From Turritopsis dohrnii (taxonomy: Eukaryota > Cnidaria > Hydrozoa > Anthoathecata > Oceaniidae): DNA of 64,000 nucleotides. The stretch lies in assembly GCA_027922465.2 (NCBI GenBank), contig BQMF02000122.1, positions 682,001 through 746,000 on the forward strand. Reading direction: 5' to 3'. The notes below the pieces were generated by a model that made no database searches, was not told the DNA's origin, and was given only the letters and a program-made list of their open reading frames with translations. The translations under genes were made by a program, and so were the position numbers. Position 1 is the stretch's first letter, and every line of letters begins with the position of its first letter. Shown here in pieces: positions 10,546-23,105 of this stretch.

Positions 10546-10593
10546 AATTTAAATGAAGATTTAAAGTCTCTAAAAAGAAAGTTTGATAAAAAC

Positions 10594-13273
10594 GTGCTGG
10601 TCGGTTATATCAATATAAATTCAATCAGAAACAAATTGTCAGGTCTTTTCTCGGTTCTGGGGAATCATTTAGATATCCTCACTATTGCAGAAACAAAACT
10701 TGATTCTTCTTTTCCTAAATCTCAATTTGTTGTCAAAGATTACACATCACTCCTCAGACTTGACATCTCGGATAGGAGTGGAGGCCTACTAGTGTTTGTC
10801 AAAAATGGTCTCCTTTCATCCGTTTAAATAGTTTTGTTCTGCCAGAGGATATAGAAATCATACCAATTCAAATTAACCTACGAAATTGTAAATGGCTTGT
10901 CTATAGACCACCTAGACAAGATTTATCACACTTTCTAGAAATATTATCAGAGATGATAGATTTTTACAATTTTGAACGGTATATGATACTTGGTGATATA
11001 AACTCAGACCCTAAGCATGGCAAATTGGATAACTTCCTTGACAGCCAAACACTCCACAATCATGTGAATTTTAATACCTGCTTTAAATCGGAACAAGGGT
11101 CCCAGATTGATTTGATTTTATCAAATCAAAAAAACTGTCTGCAATTTACAGGGAGCTTACATTGTGGTCTGAGTGATCATCACCATCTAGTCTATACAAT
11201 GCTCAAGTCTACATATACTAGATTGCCTCCTATACAAGTATCTTATAGATGTTATAGAAAATTTTCTGAAATAGATTTTCTTGACGATCTCAAAAGATCC
11301 TTAAACCAAAATATCAATTATGATCTTGATTATGATTTGTTTGAAAAATTGTTTGTAACTGTCCTCGATAAGCATGCACCAATGAAGAGCAAATATATTA
11401 GAGGCAATGAAAAGCCTCACATGAACAGTGACCTCAAAAAGGCCATCATGAAACGGTCAAACTTGTGGAAAAAATATCGTAAAACTAAATGCTCTACAGA
11501 CCTGGATGCTTACCGAGGCCAGAGAAATCTTGTTAACAAACTGAATAAGAAGGCAAGGCAAACTCACTTCAACAGAGCTATCAAATCCTCGAAAAATGAC
11601 ATCAAAGACTTTTGGAAGATATGTAAGCCTTTCTTTTCCAGCGCAAACCCTGTAGTAAGTGACATTTGTCTAAACGACAATGGCAAGCTTATTCATAATG
11701 TTGACGAGATTGCAACTGTTTTCAATGTACATTACAATAATATTGCTGGATCACTTGACCTTTTTGGTTGGAATCCTAAGTATAATTTGGAAACTACCGA
11801 TCCAGTAGCTAGTGCAATTGATAAATTTAAAGAACCATCCTAGCATTCTGAAAATAAAATCTAATGGTGATTCGAATGTTTTCAAATTTTCAGAGATTAC
11901 AACCGAACGGGTTAAGGACATAGTGATGAAATTGGACAGTACAAAGAAAACAGGAGGGCATATTTCAGTTAGAATATTTAAGTTATCGTTAGACAGTATT
12001 GTCCCACAACTTACAAACACAATAAATTATATATTTAGATCATGTAAGTTTCCAACTAGCCTAAAGCTAGCCGAAATCACGCCGATACCAAAAAAGGGGT
12101 ATAGCCAAAATGCTGGTGATTATAGACCCGTTAGTATTCTTCCAACAATATCAAAGGTTTTCAAAAAGGTTATGGCTGAACAGCTGAGTCCACATTTTGA
12201 ATCAAAATTTTCAAAATTTCTATGTGGATTTCGAAAACATCATTCTACACAACACGCCTTAACCAACCTATTAAGATCATGGCAAAAAAGTTTGGATGAA
12301 GGAAAAATTGCTGGAAAAATACTAATGGATCTATCTAAAGCATATGACTGTTTGCCTCATGATCTGCTGATTGCAAAACTTGCTGCGTATGGCGTAGATT
12401 CGTCTAGTCTTAGCCTGCTGTACGACTATTTACACCAGTGTGAACATAGAGTCAGAATTGGATCTAGTTTTAGCAATTGGCTTGAACAAATTTTAGGTGT
12501 TCCACAAGGTTCTATTTTAGGACCCTTATTATTTTATATTTTCCTAAATGATATCTTCATGTTTATACAGGAAACAGAAATTTGTAACTTTGCGGATGAT
12601 AATTCTATATATGCCAGTGGGTTTCATGTGGATGAAGTTGTATCCATACTAGAAAGAGAATCCGTTAATGTTCTCGAATGGTTTAGAATAAATTCAATGG
12701 CCGCAAATCCCGCCAAGTTCCAATTGATGTTTCTTGGTATAAAAGTTGATAACAGTTTGTGTTAATATTAATGATGTAATTCTTGAATCATCAACTAGTG
12801 TAAAGCTCTTAGGAGTAACTATTGATTGTAAATTAGATTTCAAACTGCACGTGGGAACCCTTTGTAAACCTGCATCCCAAAAAGTGAAAACTCTTCTACG
12901 GATAAGAACATTTTTAAACACTGAATGTGCAAGACGCCTATGTAACACATTCATCCTATCGACGTTTAATTATTGTCCACTTATTTGGATGTTTGCTAGT
13001 AAAGCAAATAATGGTCTAATAAACAATATTCATAAAAGGGCTTTAAGGGCGGTTTATAGGGACCTTAAATCTTCTTTTGAGGAACTTTTAGATAGAGATC
13101 ACAGTTCCAAGGTTCATGTAAAAAACTTAAGAACCTTAATAATTGAGGTTTTTAAATCTTTACATAGAGAAAACCCAGAGTTAATGTGGCATATGTTTGT
13201 ACCAAAAACATCTCAATATACTTTGAGATCTGTTAGTAGTAATCTCAAATCACATTCTCGGAAAAACACTTGA
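10594..13273 (+). pseudogene. LINE 1, ORF2: APE endonuclease and reverse transcriptase, several frameshifts
   Basis: Reads as four overlapping frames (10594-10827, 10953-11843, 11812-12765, 12746-13273) that together follow one polyprotein. The endonuclease starts with YININSIRNK and continues with TIAETKLD, LGDINSDP and GLSDHHHLVY, the catalytic blocks of APE-type nucleases. The RT has YRPVSILPT, MDLSKAYDCLPHDLL, GVPQGSILGPLLF and an intact active site CNFADDNS. Joins at about 10827, 11843 and 12765 need frameshifts, so the copy is dead. It is of the same general family as the LINE at 43.2-47.6 kb. The 3' end is probably near 13430 (TTGTAATTGTGTAA-like sequence). Confidence 0.85.
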
Positions 13274-13470
13274 ACAAATACTGGGCAAACGTACCCTGCC
13301 AAACATTGAAAAAAAAGAAAAAAGACTCTGTCTCACAAACCCCCGAAAATGTTGTCAAATCTTAAGTCATCAGCAGAATATGCCCTGAAGTGAACACAAA
13401 AATATATGCGTAATACAAAAATTGTAATTGTGTAACTGAAAACTTAGGGGTAGCATAAAATCATGCATAG

Positions 13471-16400
13471 CAGGGGCGGATCTAGGATTTTTTTCTACCA
13501 GGTCCGAATCTTCAAAACAAAATAGTGAATGCCTAAACCTCGCCCCCCACCATGGTTGGGGGGCAAAGAAAATTTTCGAGTCTGAATCGCCTAAAAACGC
13601 TATTTCGTGCTATTTCGAGGGTAAAAAAACGAAGCGGAAACTTCAATTTCTTTCGAATAAAGACAAACTACAAATCGTAATAACTTGGATATAGATGGTT
13701 CGATGTTGTCTTATTTTCATTTTCATATTTCCCTCTTTATGCAAATGAAGAAAGCAGAACACTAGATTTCTCCACCACCAAACCTATAAAAGGAAATATC
13801 TTTGTAGAAATATAATGAACAATGGCATGGAAAACAGCACTGTTTCTGCCAATATCAGGCGTCATCAGCACAACTAGGTTAAAACAATAGTGTAATAACC
13901 AGTTGTGGACAGCACAATATTAAGATTGATATAATATTAACGCAACATTGACATTACACATAGCCACACTTAACAAATAAACAAGTCATGTCATCAGAGA
14001 TGCTAATCATATTTGGCCTCTCACATTTGAATGTCAGTTTTCAATATTTTCTTCTCAATAATTTTACGTAAAATGAAAAGGAAAATCATGATCAATTCAT
14101 ACAGATGAACTCCAAAATGGGGTACACTGTTAGACATTGTAAATCTAATTCTCATTCTTCTATTATCAAGTACAATTTGTTTCAATGTACAGTTTATGAA
14201 TACACCATAACTAGTCTTTTATAGCCAGAATTAAGTTGATAGTTTGTAATAAGAATTAAAAAAAGTAAAATATCCAAGGAAGCTTGCAAAAAATTTATGA
14301 TGTGTAAGTATGAGATCAATTTGTATGATGCATATCCAATATGTATCCTAAGGCTAGGATACTTCCACTGAATGCTTACTTATTTACCTGAGTTACTCTT
14401 AACAAAAATTACTAATTATAATGGTTATGATTAATGATGAAAGTTATCCATGAACAACAAAATTTAACCTTCCAGAACAAACAATACACAAGGGAGACAA
14501 AAAGGTACATCCAAGGACAGAGAATATTATATAAACTAAGAAAACAAATCAAACCATGCATATTAAAAATATCTGTTTTGGGAAAATTATATAATTTTTT
14601 GGTTTGAAAGCATTACTTTTTATGTCAGTATTGCTTAAATTAACAACCCAATCTCTTCACTGTAGCCAATGACATTGTGGTTGGAAGACCGAATAGGTAA
14701 AACTTGTGTTTTTGTATTTGTTGAAGCAGTAACAAGCAAGAAGGCAATATCATCAGGTTTAGAGATGGAAGTACTTGAAGTAGCAATTATTATAGAAACA
14801 GTTATGTCAGTTGAAGAAATAATAATAACCATATTTGGTTTGAAATATGAAAAAGAATAACTTCAAATTTTTCAGCAGAACTACTACAAAAACTGGAACA
14901 TGAAGGTAATTTAACAGGATTACAAGTTTTTAATGAATAATGTTACCAGAAGCTTAAATGTTTTTTCTAACTGAGATCAAAAATTATTAATCTGATGATG
15001 ACCTCTGGAAATAATGAAATGAAATGAAATACCTTTTCAATCTCAGAAAAAATATTTAAGCTTTACCTAGCATTATTGTCGTATGCCTGAAACGATATGT
15101 TTACATGTTTCATTTGTCTACCTAAATTTTGAATTTAATCCTATTACATAAATTTTTAGGGATACAAACACATATAATAAATAGAATTAAACAGAACAGG
15201 TTGTAATATTTCCCCCTGGTCTTAAGTGAAATACCATGAAGTGTATACAGCAGTCTAATTTTCCCAGTTGGTGTAGTTAAAATTCTGGGAGTAAAAAGAC
15301 TCTTCCATAGACATCTACAGGAAAGAGCAGAAGAGACCCACAGTCAGGTACAACACCCTGTATTATTTCAGTTAATAATTGAAGAAAGTCTCCAATTTAA
15401 CATTAAACCAACCCAATATGAATACAACATGCGTAATAAACAGCTTTTTACATGCAACAACTTTACATATATACATTCATGAAAAGGATAGTTATGATCG
15501 TTAACAGATAAAGAACAGTCAAGAACAGTTCGACAACTTCTAAAAGGAACTATCTCACCTTGATGTTGTTGCTTTTCAGAAAAAACTTTACTCGAAACAG
15601 GATATGTAACGTATAGTGTGATGAATTAAGAAGTAACTCCAAGCACAATAAAATTCTCACATCATCAAATAAGTTGTCACCAACAAGAGCATCAGAAAAG
15701 TCAATTACATCCTGTGTTGTATCTGAACTGAAATAATAAACAACCAGCCATCTTTAATTTTAGAAATGAAAAGAAACCAAAAAATTCCTTATTAAAACAG
15801 ATCAAAAATCAAATATATCATACACAAAATCAAATTATTCTATTCAAATTAAACAAATACTTTACCTTAGCCATCAACCTATGCTCAACTGGTAAAAATT
15901 TCGATGCACATTATTGTACATCAAAAAAAGACCTTGTTTAAACTGGCAAAGTTCGACAGATTTCCACAATCCTACATAATCAAAACATTGTGACTCATCT
16001 GTGCCGACAACTTTGTTATCAAATCTTCGTAAATCGCGAATATATAACAACCATTGCTATCAAACGCAGCTTTCACCTTTTCAAACCTACTTCGATTAAG
16101 AATTCACTGCAGAGGGCGATAAGCTTGACCTATTTGCAAAAACTATAGTCTGGAAGACAAAGCACCAATCGGTCCAAAAACACACGGTCAAAAGTCACTT
16201 ATCCAAAACTACAAGTGAAATTTTAACCGAGGCTTGATAGGTCAATTGTTTAGCAATCTATTGTTCTCAGGATTTTAAACCAATGGAATGCGTTAAAATG
16301 CAGTGGCTTCGAAAACTCAAAGTGGGCAACATGGTCCTTAGCCTACTCGCTTATGTACGATTTCCAAAGTTTAATTCAGCCGGAAAAATCGTTTATTGAT

Positions 16401-16613
16401 CTGAGACTATCGAAAAATGAGTGATCAAAAAGTATGGACTGTGTTTCATGACGTATCACTTCTCAAGGCTAATTCCCGTAAAGATTTGATCGGCACGGCG
16501 CGCACGGGTGCAACACAGAGCTAAGAACTAAATTGCGCTCGTTTAAAATTTTTGATTTGATTTGATTTTACCAGGTCGGTCGACCAATCTGACCACCCTT
16601 GGATCCGCCCCTG
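13471..16613. mobile_element. 3.1-kb TIR transposon (hAT-like ends), no transposase seen
   Basis: Ends CAGGGGCGGATC (13471) and GATCCGCCCCTG (to 16613) form short terminal inverted repeats with hAT-like CAGGGG. TGCATAGCA is found at both edges (13464-13472 and 16612-16620, overlapping the terminal CA/TG), so the target duplication is 5 to 9 bases depending on where the end is placed. This leaves hAT (8 bp) or Mutator-like (9 bp) open. The 3 kb inside have no long open frame on either strand, only a 63-codon frame at 14669. It is probably a deletion derivative or one that carries unrelated sequence. Confidence 0.65.
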
Positions 16614-16831
16614 CATAGCACAAAAACTTTATGCGTAGCTCAAAAACCTCTATGCACAGCACATTTTTTTGTGCTTGCAAATCAGCCTTCAGGGGCATCG
16701 TAGAAATATAAAGTGCCCATTATAAAATTCATCTGATCGTTTTCAAATACGTAAATTTTCGTGACCTATAAGCTTACTGTATCAAACAAATCCTCTACCG
16801 ACTTATTTCTAATTGACTTTTAAGAATTTAA

Positions 16832-17906
16832 CTAGCCGCCAAGGCGGCGTCGCTCGCCGCCCATGTTCAGCATGCGTTGACTTCACGAAAAATAAAATTA
16901 AGGAATTGGCAACCGAAAGTGTTACCATGTTGTAGAGCTCGAAAAACTGATTAAAAAAATGTATGTGATCGTTCCGCTACGATCAACCGTTACAGAGATA
17001 TCATTCTTCAAAGATTTTGATGACGTCACAGACCCCTCCCAAAAAATTTAGACCCAAATTTTTTGTCACCCCATCGCCTGTATCGCGGACCCGAAAAAAC
17101 GTCAGTTATCCTAGCGACAGATTCGAAATCAAATATCAAATATCAGTTTAAACAATGGTTCCAAAAAAACCCAAATTTCATGTGTTATTTATTTGCACTC
17201 AAAACGTAGAGAGAAAAAAACTTTTTATTCGCTTTTGTTTTAAAAACGTTACGCGCTCTAACATGGGTGCTATCAAACAGGGGGAAAATGGTTTCTCTTC
17301 TTAAAAAGTTCACACGGAGGAGAGATAAAAGGCACGTGCTAAATGAATAAATAGAATAAAAAAACGTTCGATTAGAATGCTTAACAATTAAAAGAACAAA
17401 TTAAATTATTAAAAGAAAAGCAAAAAAAAAAAAAAAAAACATTTTCTTTTGGTATGATACTCTTTTTTTACCTATCGGTTTTTAAACATTTTGATTGCTC
17501 AAAAAAAAGTTCACCCGTCTCAGACAGTCAGGCAAGAGTTAGTGGCAAACCGAACATATGCTGCCACGTTCTGCCACTGCTGCTTTTTGTCCAAAATATT
17601 TAATCAGTTAGTGACTTTGTATTTAGTTGATGTACTGTTTTCAAAGCCAAGTCAATAATGTGGAATATAAAACTAACAATAATGATAAAAACAAAACGTT
17701 ATTCCTATTAGTTCATCAGCCAAAAAAAGTCACGTTCGATTGGGGTTGCAATGTATTTGCTTCGAACTCACGTCGCACACAAAAAAAGAAATAATTTCGC
17801 TCACAACTTAATCTACCATTTTGCGTGACTTACAAACAAACAAACAAACAAACAAACAAACAAACAGACAGACAGACAGACAGAGATTCGGCTATTAATA
17901 TATAGA
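16832..17906 (-). mobile_element. Solo Helitron-type repeat with clean ends
   Basis: Read on the minus strand it starts TCTATATATTAATAGCC (5' end at 17906), passes a CTGT/TTTG microsatellite (17830-17884) and ends with a 7-bp-stem hairpin GGCGGCGAGCGACGCCGCC, seven bases and CTAG (16832-16835). The flanks are A on the 5' side and T on the 3' side without target duplication, exactly as for canonical Helitrons. It has no Rep-helicase and is non-autonomous. Its 16936-17115 segment matches 4665-4850. The rest matches the array at 33.2-42.0 kb. Confidence 0.8.
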
Positions 17907-18189
17907 TGAGCCAAATCGTTGAGTTTTTCTTCAATATCTTTTCGAAGAACAAATATTTTGGCAAAAATTTCATATGAACGGATAGAGCATGAAAAGCTCT
18001 TTCTTGTGATATAAAATTCACAATATTTTATCAGACATGTAATGAAATATACGCCTTGAAAGTTGGTGAATAAGACATTTTGATACACACTGCACATTAT
18101 CATTTAATGGATCAGTTTAAATTTTTTAAAATTGTTCTATTTATGACGGTTTTTCCCACAGGGACTATATTTCTATTTAATTCGCTATA

Positions 18190-19123
18190 CAGTGTGTCCG
18201 CCAGAAAGTGGGCACCTTGTTTTAAACACAAATAACTTTTCGAGTTTTTAACAATACAATGCGGTTTTTATACTGTTGGAAAGAGGATTTTTTGAGCTTT
18301 CCAAAAATATAAGTTGTTATTTATAAAAATTTTTATTCTAAAGAATATTAAGTATTTTTTGTTTCGATACGGTTGTTAATTTTGTAATGATCAATAAAAC
18401 AGACTTTTAACGAGCAATTAACCTTTTGTTTCTTTGAAACAACCGCTGTTGGTGGTGCTGTGCTAATTTTGTCACGAAATTTTTTGAAAAGACACAAACT
18501 TTTTTTCATTGTGTAAATTTACCTTAAATTTTTTATTATTATTTAATAATTTCATATTCCCAAGCATTGCCAAAATCTTTATAAGCGAGAAAACAAACTT
18601 TTATGAAATTCATTCAATCATGCAGTTAACAGTCCAGCAGTGAACTTTCGTTGTAAGAAAAGTTTCATGAGACGAAAAGTTATGTAGCTGTTGTTCAGGC
18701 TTTTAGACAGCAGTTTCTGGGTAGAAATCCCCCATCAAAAAGCACGATTCAAACTTTTTAAAAGTTTGTAAAAGAGTTTTAAAAATGAAACTTTCATGTT
18801 TCAAGCTTGTAAAAACGTAAAATTTTCCTTGTGTAAACGCAGCTTTATTACAATATTTTAGCTTTTTATGATTTCCCATGCTACTCGAGTCGTTAACATC
18901 TATTCAAACAAGCGTTAATTGATCGTTATTGATTTAATGTCATGGTTTCATGGTAAAACCGATTATATTTCCCGAAAAATTGTTTTTTCTATGAAAAGGG
19001 TCATATATTTAGAAAGAGCAAAACATTTTCTTTATGTTAATATAAAAATTGAAAAAAACAAGCACGAAAAACAAAAGATATGCTTATTAAAAGTTAGGTG
19101 CCCACTTTCTGGTGGACACACTG
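18190..19123. mobile_element. Mariner-like MITE copy 1
   Basis: Terminal inverted repeats CAGTGTGTCCGCCAGAAAGT and the reverse complement at 19104-19123, with TA on each outer side (18188-18189 and 19124-19125), typical of Tc1/mariner target duplications. No transposase frame. A 109-codon frame at 18919 is not recognisable and probably chance. Confidence 0.8.
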
Positions 19124-19125
19124 TA

Positions 19126-19837
19126 CAGTGTGGCGACGAGAAAGTGGGCCCTTGGTTTAAAAGACAAATAACTTTTCGAATTTTCACCAATACGATATGG
19201 TTTTTATACCGTGGGAAAGAAGAATTTACGAGTTTTCCAAAAATATAAGTTGAAACAAATGTTAATTTTGTAATGATCAATAAAACGACTTTTAATAAGC
19301 AATTAACTGAAAAAACCGTTGCTGGTGGTGTTGTGACAAGTTTGTCACGAAATATTTTGAATAGGCACAAGCTTTTTTCATTGTGTAAACATACCTTATG
19401 TTTTTTATTATGATTTAATAACTTTGAATTCCCAACGCTTTGCCAAAATCTTCATAAGCCAAAAGAAAACATTTTAAAAGACTTTTTTAAATCTTCGTAA
19501 AAGACTTTTACAAATGAAACTTTTATGTTTCAAGTTTTTAAAACAAATATGTATTTCCAAGTTTAAATGCAACTTTATCACAGCATTTTAATTTTTCATA
19601 ACTTTCCATATTACTCAAGTCATTAACTCGTATTCAATTAAACGTTAATTGATCATTATTGCTTTAATTGCCTGGTTCCATGGTAAAATCGATGATAATT
19701 CCCCCAAAATTTATTTTTCTATTAAAAGGGTCATGTATTTAGAGAGAATAAAAAATTTTCTTTCTTTTTGGTATAAAAACCGAAAAAAAGCACGAAAAAC
19801 ATAAGATATGCTCCTTGAAAGTTAGGTGGACACACTG
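19126..19837. mobile_element. Mariner-like MITE copy 2, sharing a TA with copy 1
   Basis: Starts CAGTGTGGCGACGAGAAAGT directly after the TA that ends copy 1, and ends GGTGGACACACTG followed by TA (19838-19839). The body is a diverged version of copy 1 with internal deletions. The right inverted repeat has lost the bases matching GCCCACTTTCT. Same orientation as copy 1. Confidence 0.75.
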
Positions 19838-19839
19838 TA

Positions 19840-22220
19840 TGTATCACGTTTTTTTTATTTCAAGCAATTTAAACTGATCCATTAAATGTATAATGTATTG
19901 CAGCCTTTATTAGTGTTAAATGAATGTTTGATAGAGAAAAAAGTTTACTGTTTTAAAAAACATTTTTAATACCCTATTTTTTCTGAAATAATGACATTTT
20001 TTAAAAGTAGATATACAATATTTTGGTTCATAACTTTTTAAGAAATTTAACATGTGATACGTCAAAATCTAATTTAATCTTTCCTCTTTCTATGTGAAAA
20101 AATCTCTAAATGTATAACAGAGTACTTTTTTTATAAGTATCAGTTCAAACATATACACTTTGGTGCACCCGGTACTAAAATGAAGTTTTGGAATAACTTG
20201 ATTAATTTTTTTGTGTGTTCGAATACACAGTATTATATAAATCGGGTAAACATTTTTGTATGAATTAGTTCCTTTCATAAAAAAAGTTATTGCTATATGA
20301 CACAAAATATTTATAAGAGAGCTATGTTTTGTGAAAGACACTTGACTTGGTAATGGGCTCGAAACGTCGTCAATAAATGGATGCGTCACGAGAAATTGTC
20401 GTTTATTTTTTGTTTTCCTAAGGGGTCTACATATAACATAAACTTTTCGTTTCTATATCTTAAGCTTTATGTTTTCTATCTGAACCTGTCAATTTAACAA
20501 ATTTTGAATAACAATATTGATTCATTTTATACATTTGAAAAAGTTCTTCATGCATCCTTAAATGCTTTTTCTGACTTATCTTTGAAGCACACGCACGCAC
20601 ATGTATTCATATATTCACTCAATTCTTAGACACTTGCCAGAAGTAGTCTAAAAATATTGAAATAGACGTGGCAGTGCCAGTGAACCACTCACTCTAACAA
20701 ATTATGATTTGAATAACAACATTGAATCACTTTATATATTTATGAGTTTTTTCATCCAAAATATTATTTTATTAGCATCTTTTTTACTGTTGTAAAGTAT
20801 ATTCATAAGTTGTTTTACTGTTCCGAAGCAATGACTATCCATCATCAAATGAATAAATCAATCAGTATTTTGTATACCAGGTGAGTCCAAAAAAGTACCG
20901 TGTTTCACAAAAAGTATCTTTTGATTGAATAATTATAATTTTTAGTTAGTTTTTGTATTTCTGAATAGAGGAATCCTTTTCCTATATTTTGGTGTATCAT
21001 TTTATAAGTTTAGTTGAGTAGAAAAAAGGACAAAATGATCAAAAAAGGAAACAATTTTGACAACAATTCTACGAGTAGAAGAAGGTATGTTAGGACAACG
21101 GTTATTCCATTGTCTAATACCCTCTATAGCATAATTCACCGTAGCAAACTGGATACACACTCTTTCTTGTAACGTGAGTTGCGGAATTTCTCAATATTTT
21201 CTTCAAAACAGTCTTATTAAAAAGTTTCAGGGAATAAAGTTTTAAGAAAATGTTGAAAAAGGTTTTAATTTAAGTTTTTACTTTTTACTTTTTTATTTAA
21301 CTATTTGGAATAAGAAAAATACGTTTCAGCACATTTAAGTGTGTATGTGTTTTGTTTCCATATGGTTTGCAATAACAACATAAATCTTGTTTCAGGACAG
21401 CTTGCTTGGCTTTTTTCTTCATTTTTTTAAAGATTTTTACAAGGACCGCTTCCAGTTTTTTGTGCATAACGTTTTTTCTACTTAACAAAATTAGAAGCAA
21501 TTATCTTAACAGATTCCTGTAATCAGAAATAAAATTAATTACTTTTAACTATTCAATCTAAAGATATTTGTTGTGAAACACCGGTTCTTTTTTTGACTCA
21601 CCCGCTTGCAGAGTTTTTTCGTTATCTATATTTCTTTTCAGTAAGTCTGCACTTTGATCAAATCAAGTTTGAATTTTCTGTTCCTTTTGCACTTTTGTCC
21701 ACTCTATATACTATACTGGTTTCTGAATGTGTCTCCAAAATAAACTACAACAGAATGTTATCGACACAAAGATAAAATCACTCCAGACCACATGAATTTT
21801 GAAATCTCTCTATTATTCAAGAATATCTACTGTAATAACCTTGATAAGGAAAAAATTTCAACTAAATTAATAACTCCTTCTTTGAAGAATGCCATTGGTC
21901 TTCAAGTATGTAAACAATATGTAAGTAACTCAAGTTTTTCGGAAATGAGTTCCATTCGGCTAATTATATTTGGTCTCTTCATTGGTTATAATATGGCAGC
22001 AGTGTTATCTAATGAAATATATTTTCCTTCAACTTTTGATTTCTCACTATTCTCAAAAATTGTTTTACTTTGGCCTTTTAAAAGTCAAAACCTATTACCT
22101 ACTATTTCGGAAATCAGTTCAATTGGCATAAATTGTCCTTCTGTAGAGACATTTAAGTTATCATATTATTTTATGTAACGTCTGTATATAGAACATATAA
22201 TAAACGTTGAAAACAGTAAA
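19840..22220. other. AT-rich intergenic stretch
   Basis: No gene is supported. Open frames at 20090-20389 (minus) and 21792-22178 (plus, 128 codons) have no recognisable domains. The second ends shortly before the GPCR and could be untranslated leader or chance. Sequence composition is typical of non-coding DNA here. Confidence 0.4.
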
Positions 22221-23105
22221 ATGGATTTAAATAGATGGGTTATATTGTCAGTTGGTATATTTGGGGTCTTATTAAACATGATTGAAATTGGTCTCATTTC
22301 AAATATAAAGAACAAAAACCGGTACGAGCTTCTAGTCCTTAGCCGTTGTGTAGCAGATATGCTGTTTGGGCTATCAAATTTCGTTTTATGGTTTTACGTT
22401 GCTGTGAACATTGTCGGTATGCTAGAAGGTACATTGACCATCTACTTTTACGATTACTTTGTAATGAATTCGATTTTTCATTTGGTATGGATAGCCCTGG
22501 ATCGGCTGTGGGCAGTCAGCAAACCTATTCAACATCGAACTTACATGACTAAAAGAAAACTGTTTATGATCATTGGCTTTATCTGGATGATATCAGCAGT
22601 TATACCTGCTATTCACATCGGTTTACTCATTGATTACACGTATCCTGAAGATTTCATCTATGAGTTTTATAGTAACAATACAATATCTTTTAACCACACC
22701 GGTGATGTTCGTAATTCTACAAACTGTGAGGGCATGTTTATCATTAGTCCACCTGATGGAGCATTTCTTTACAAAACATCATTCTCGATTTCAATCATTA
22801 TCATCGTTGCTGATATTTTACTTGTGTTTATCTATTCCGTGCTAGCATACACCATGCGAAGGAAACGAAACTTTGCTGTCAACAGCACATCAAATGCTAG
22901 TGTGTACTTTGTATCAATTTATATCACAGCCAGCTTCGTTTTATTTACATTACCATATTCAGTTTATAGAATCGCAACGGGAGTGTTTTATGTGTATGGC
23001 ACTTGGCTATTGCTTCTGAATAGCGGCGTGAATAGTATCATTTATTTCTTGCGTGGCAAATGCATCCGTATGAAACTTTCCTCCAACAACAGCCACAGTC
23101 AGTGA
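22221..23105 (+). CDS. Class A (rhodopsin-like) GPCR, single exon
   Basis: A 294-residue ATG-initiated frame with seven hydrophobic segments: TM1 about 6-28, TM2 38-60, TM3 about 78-96, TM4 115-137, TM5 about 185-210, TM6 225-247, TM7 254-275. Family marks are the Asp in TM2 (RCVADMLFGL), DRLWAV after TM3 in place of DRY, and NSGVNSIIYF in TM7 in place of NPxxY. The second extracellular loop has three Asn-glycosylation sequons (NNTIS, NHTG, NSTN) and a Cys (NCEG), but the usual partner Cys at the start of TM3 is not obvious. TM6 has FTLPYS rather than CWxP. It is short, with little N- or C-terminal tail, like the many intronless orphan receptors of cnidarians. Ligand unknown. No disabling change is seen. 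Confidence 0.85.
   Translation: MDLNRWVILSVGIFGVLLNMIEIGLISNIKNKNRYELLVLSRCVADMLFGLSNFVLWFYVAVNIVGMLEGTLTIYFYDYFVMNSIFHLVWIALDRLWAVSKPIQHRTYMTKRKLFMIIGFIWMISAVIPAIHIGLLIDYTYPEDFIYEFYSNNTISFNHTGDVRNSTNCEGMFIISPPDGAFLYKTSFSISIIIIVADILLVFIYSVLAYTMRRKRNFAVNSTSNASVYFVSIYITASFVLFTLPYSVYRIATGVFYVYGTWLLLLNSGVNSIIYFLRGKCIRMKLSSNNSHSQ

Larger units (their letters stand above)
18101..19888. repeat. 23-bp inverted repeat outside the paired mariner-like MITEs
   Basis: CATTTAATGGATCAGTTTAA (18101-18120, three more bases match) recurs inverted at 19866-19888, with weaker similarity extending outward. The pair encloses both MITEs, so it may be an older element into which they inserted, or a fold-back made with them. 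Confidence 0.6.

Noticed and set aside
14669..14860. 63-codon frame within the hAT-like element as a transposase piece
   Set aside because: No DDE or zinc-finger motif and very short.
17813..18103. 96-codon minus frame with repeated VCLFVCL
   Set aside because: It is the translation of the CAAA/CAGA microsatellite in the Helitron-type repeat; the same pattern appears in several array units.
21792..22178. 128-codon frame before the GPCR as a gene
   Set aside because: No recognisable domain and composition like the flanks; kept only as a note in the intergenic entry.
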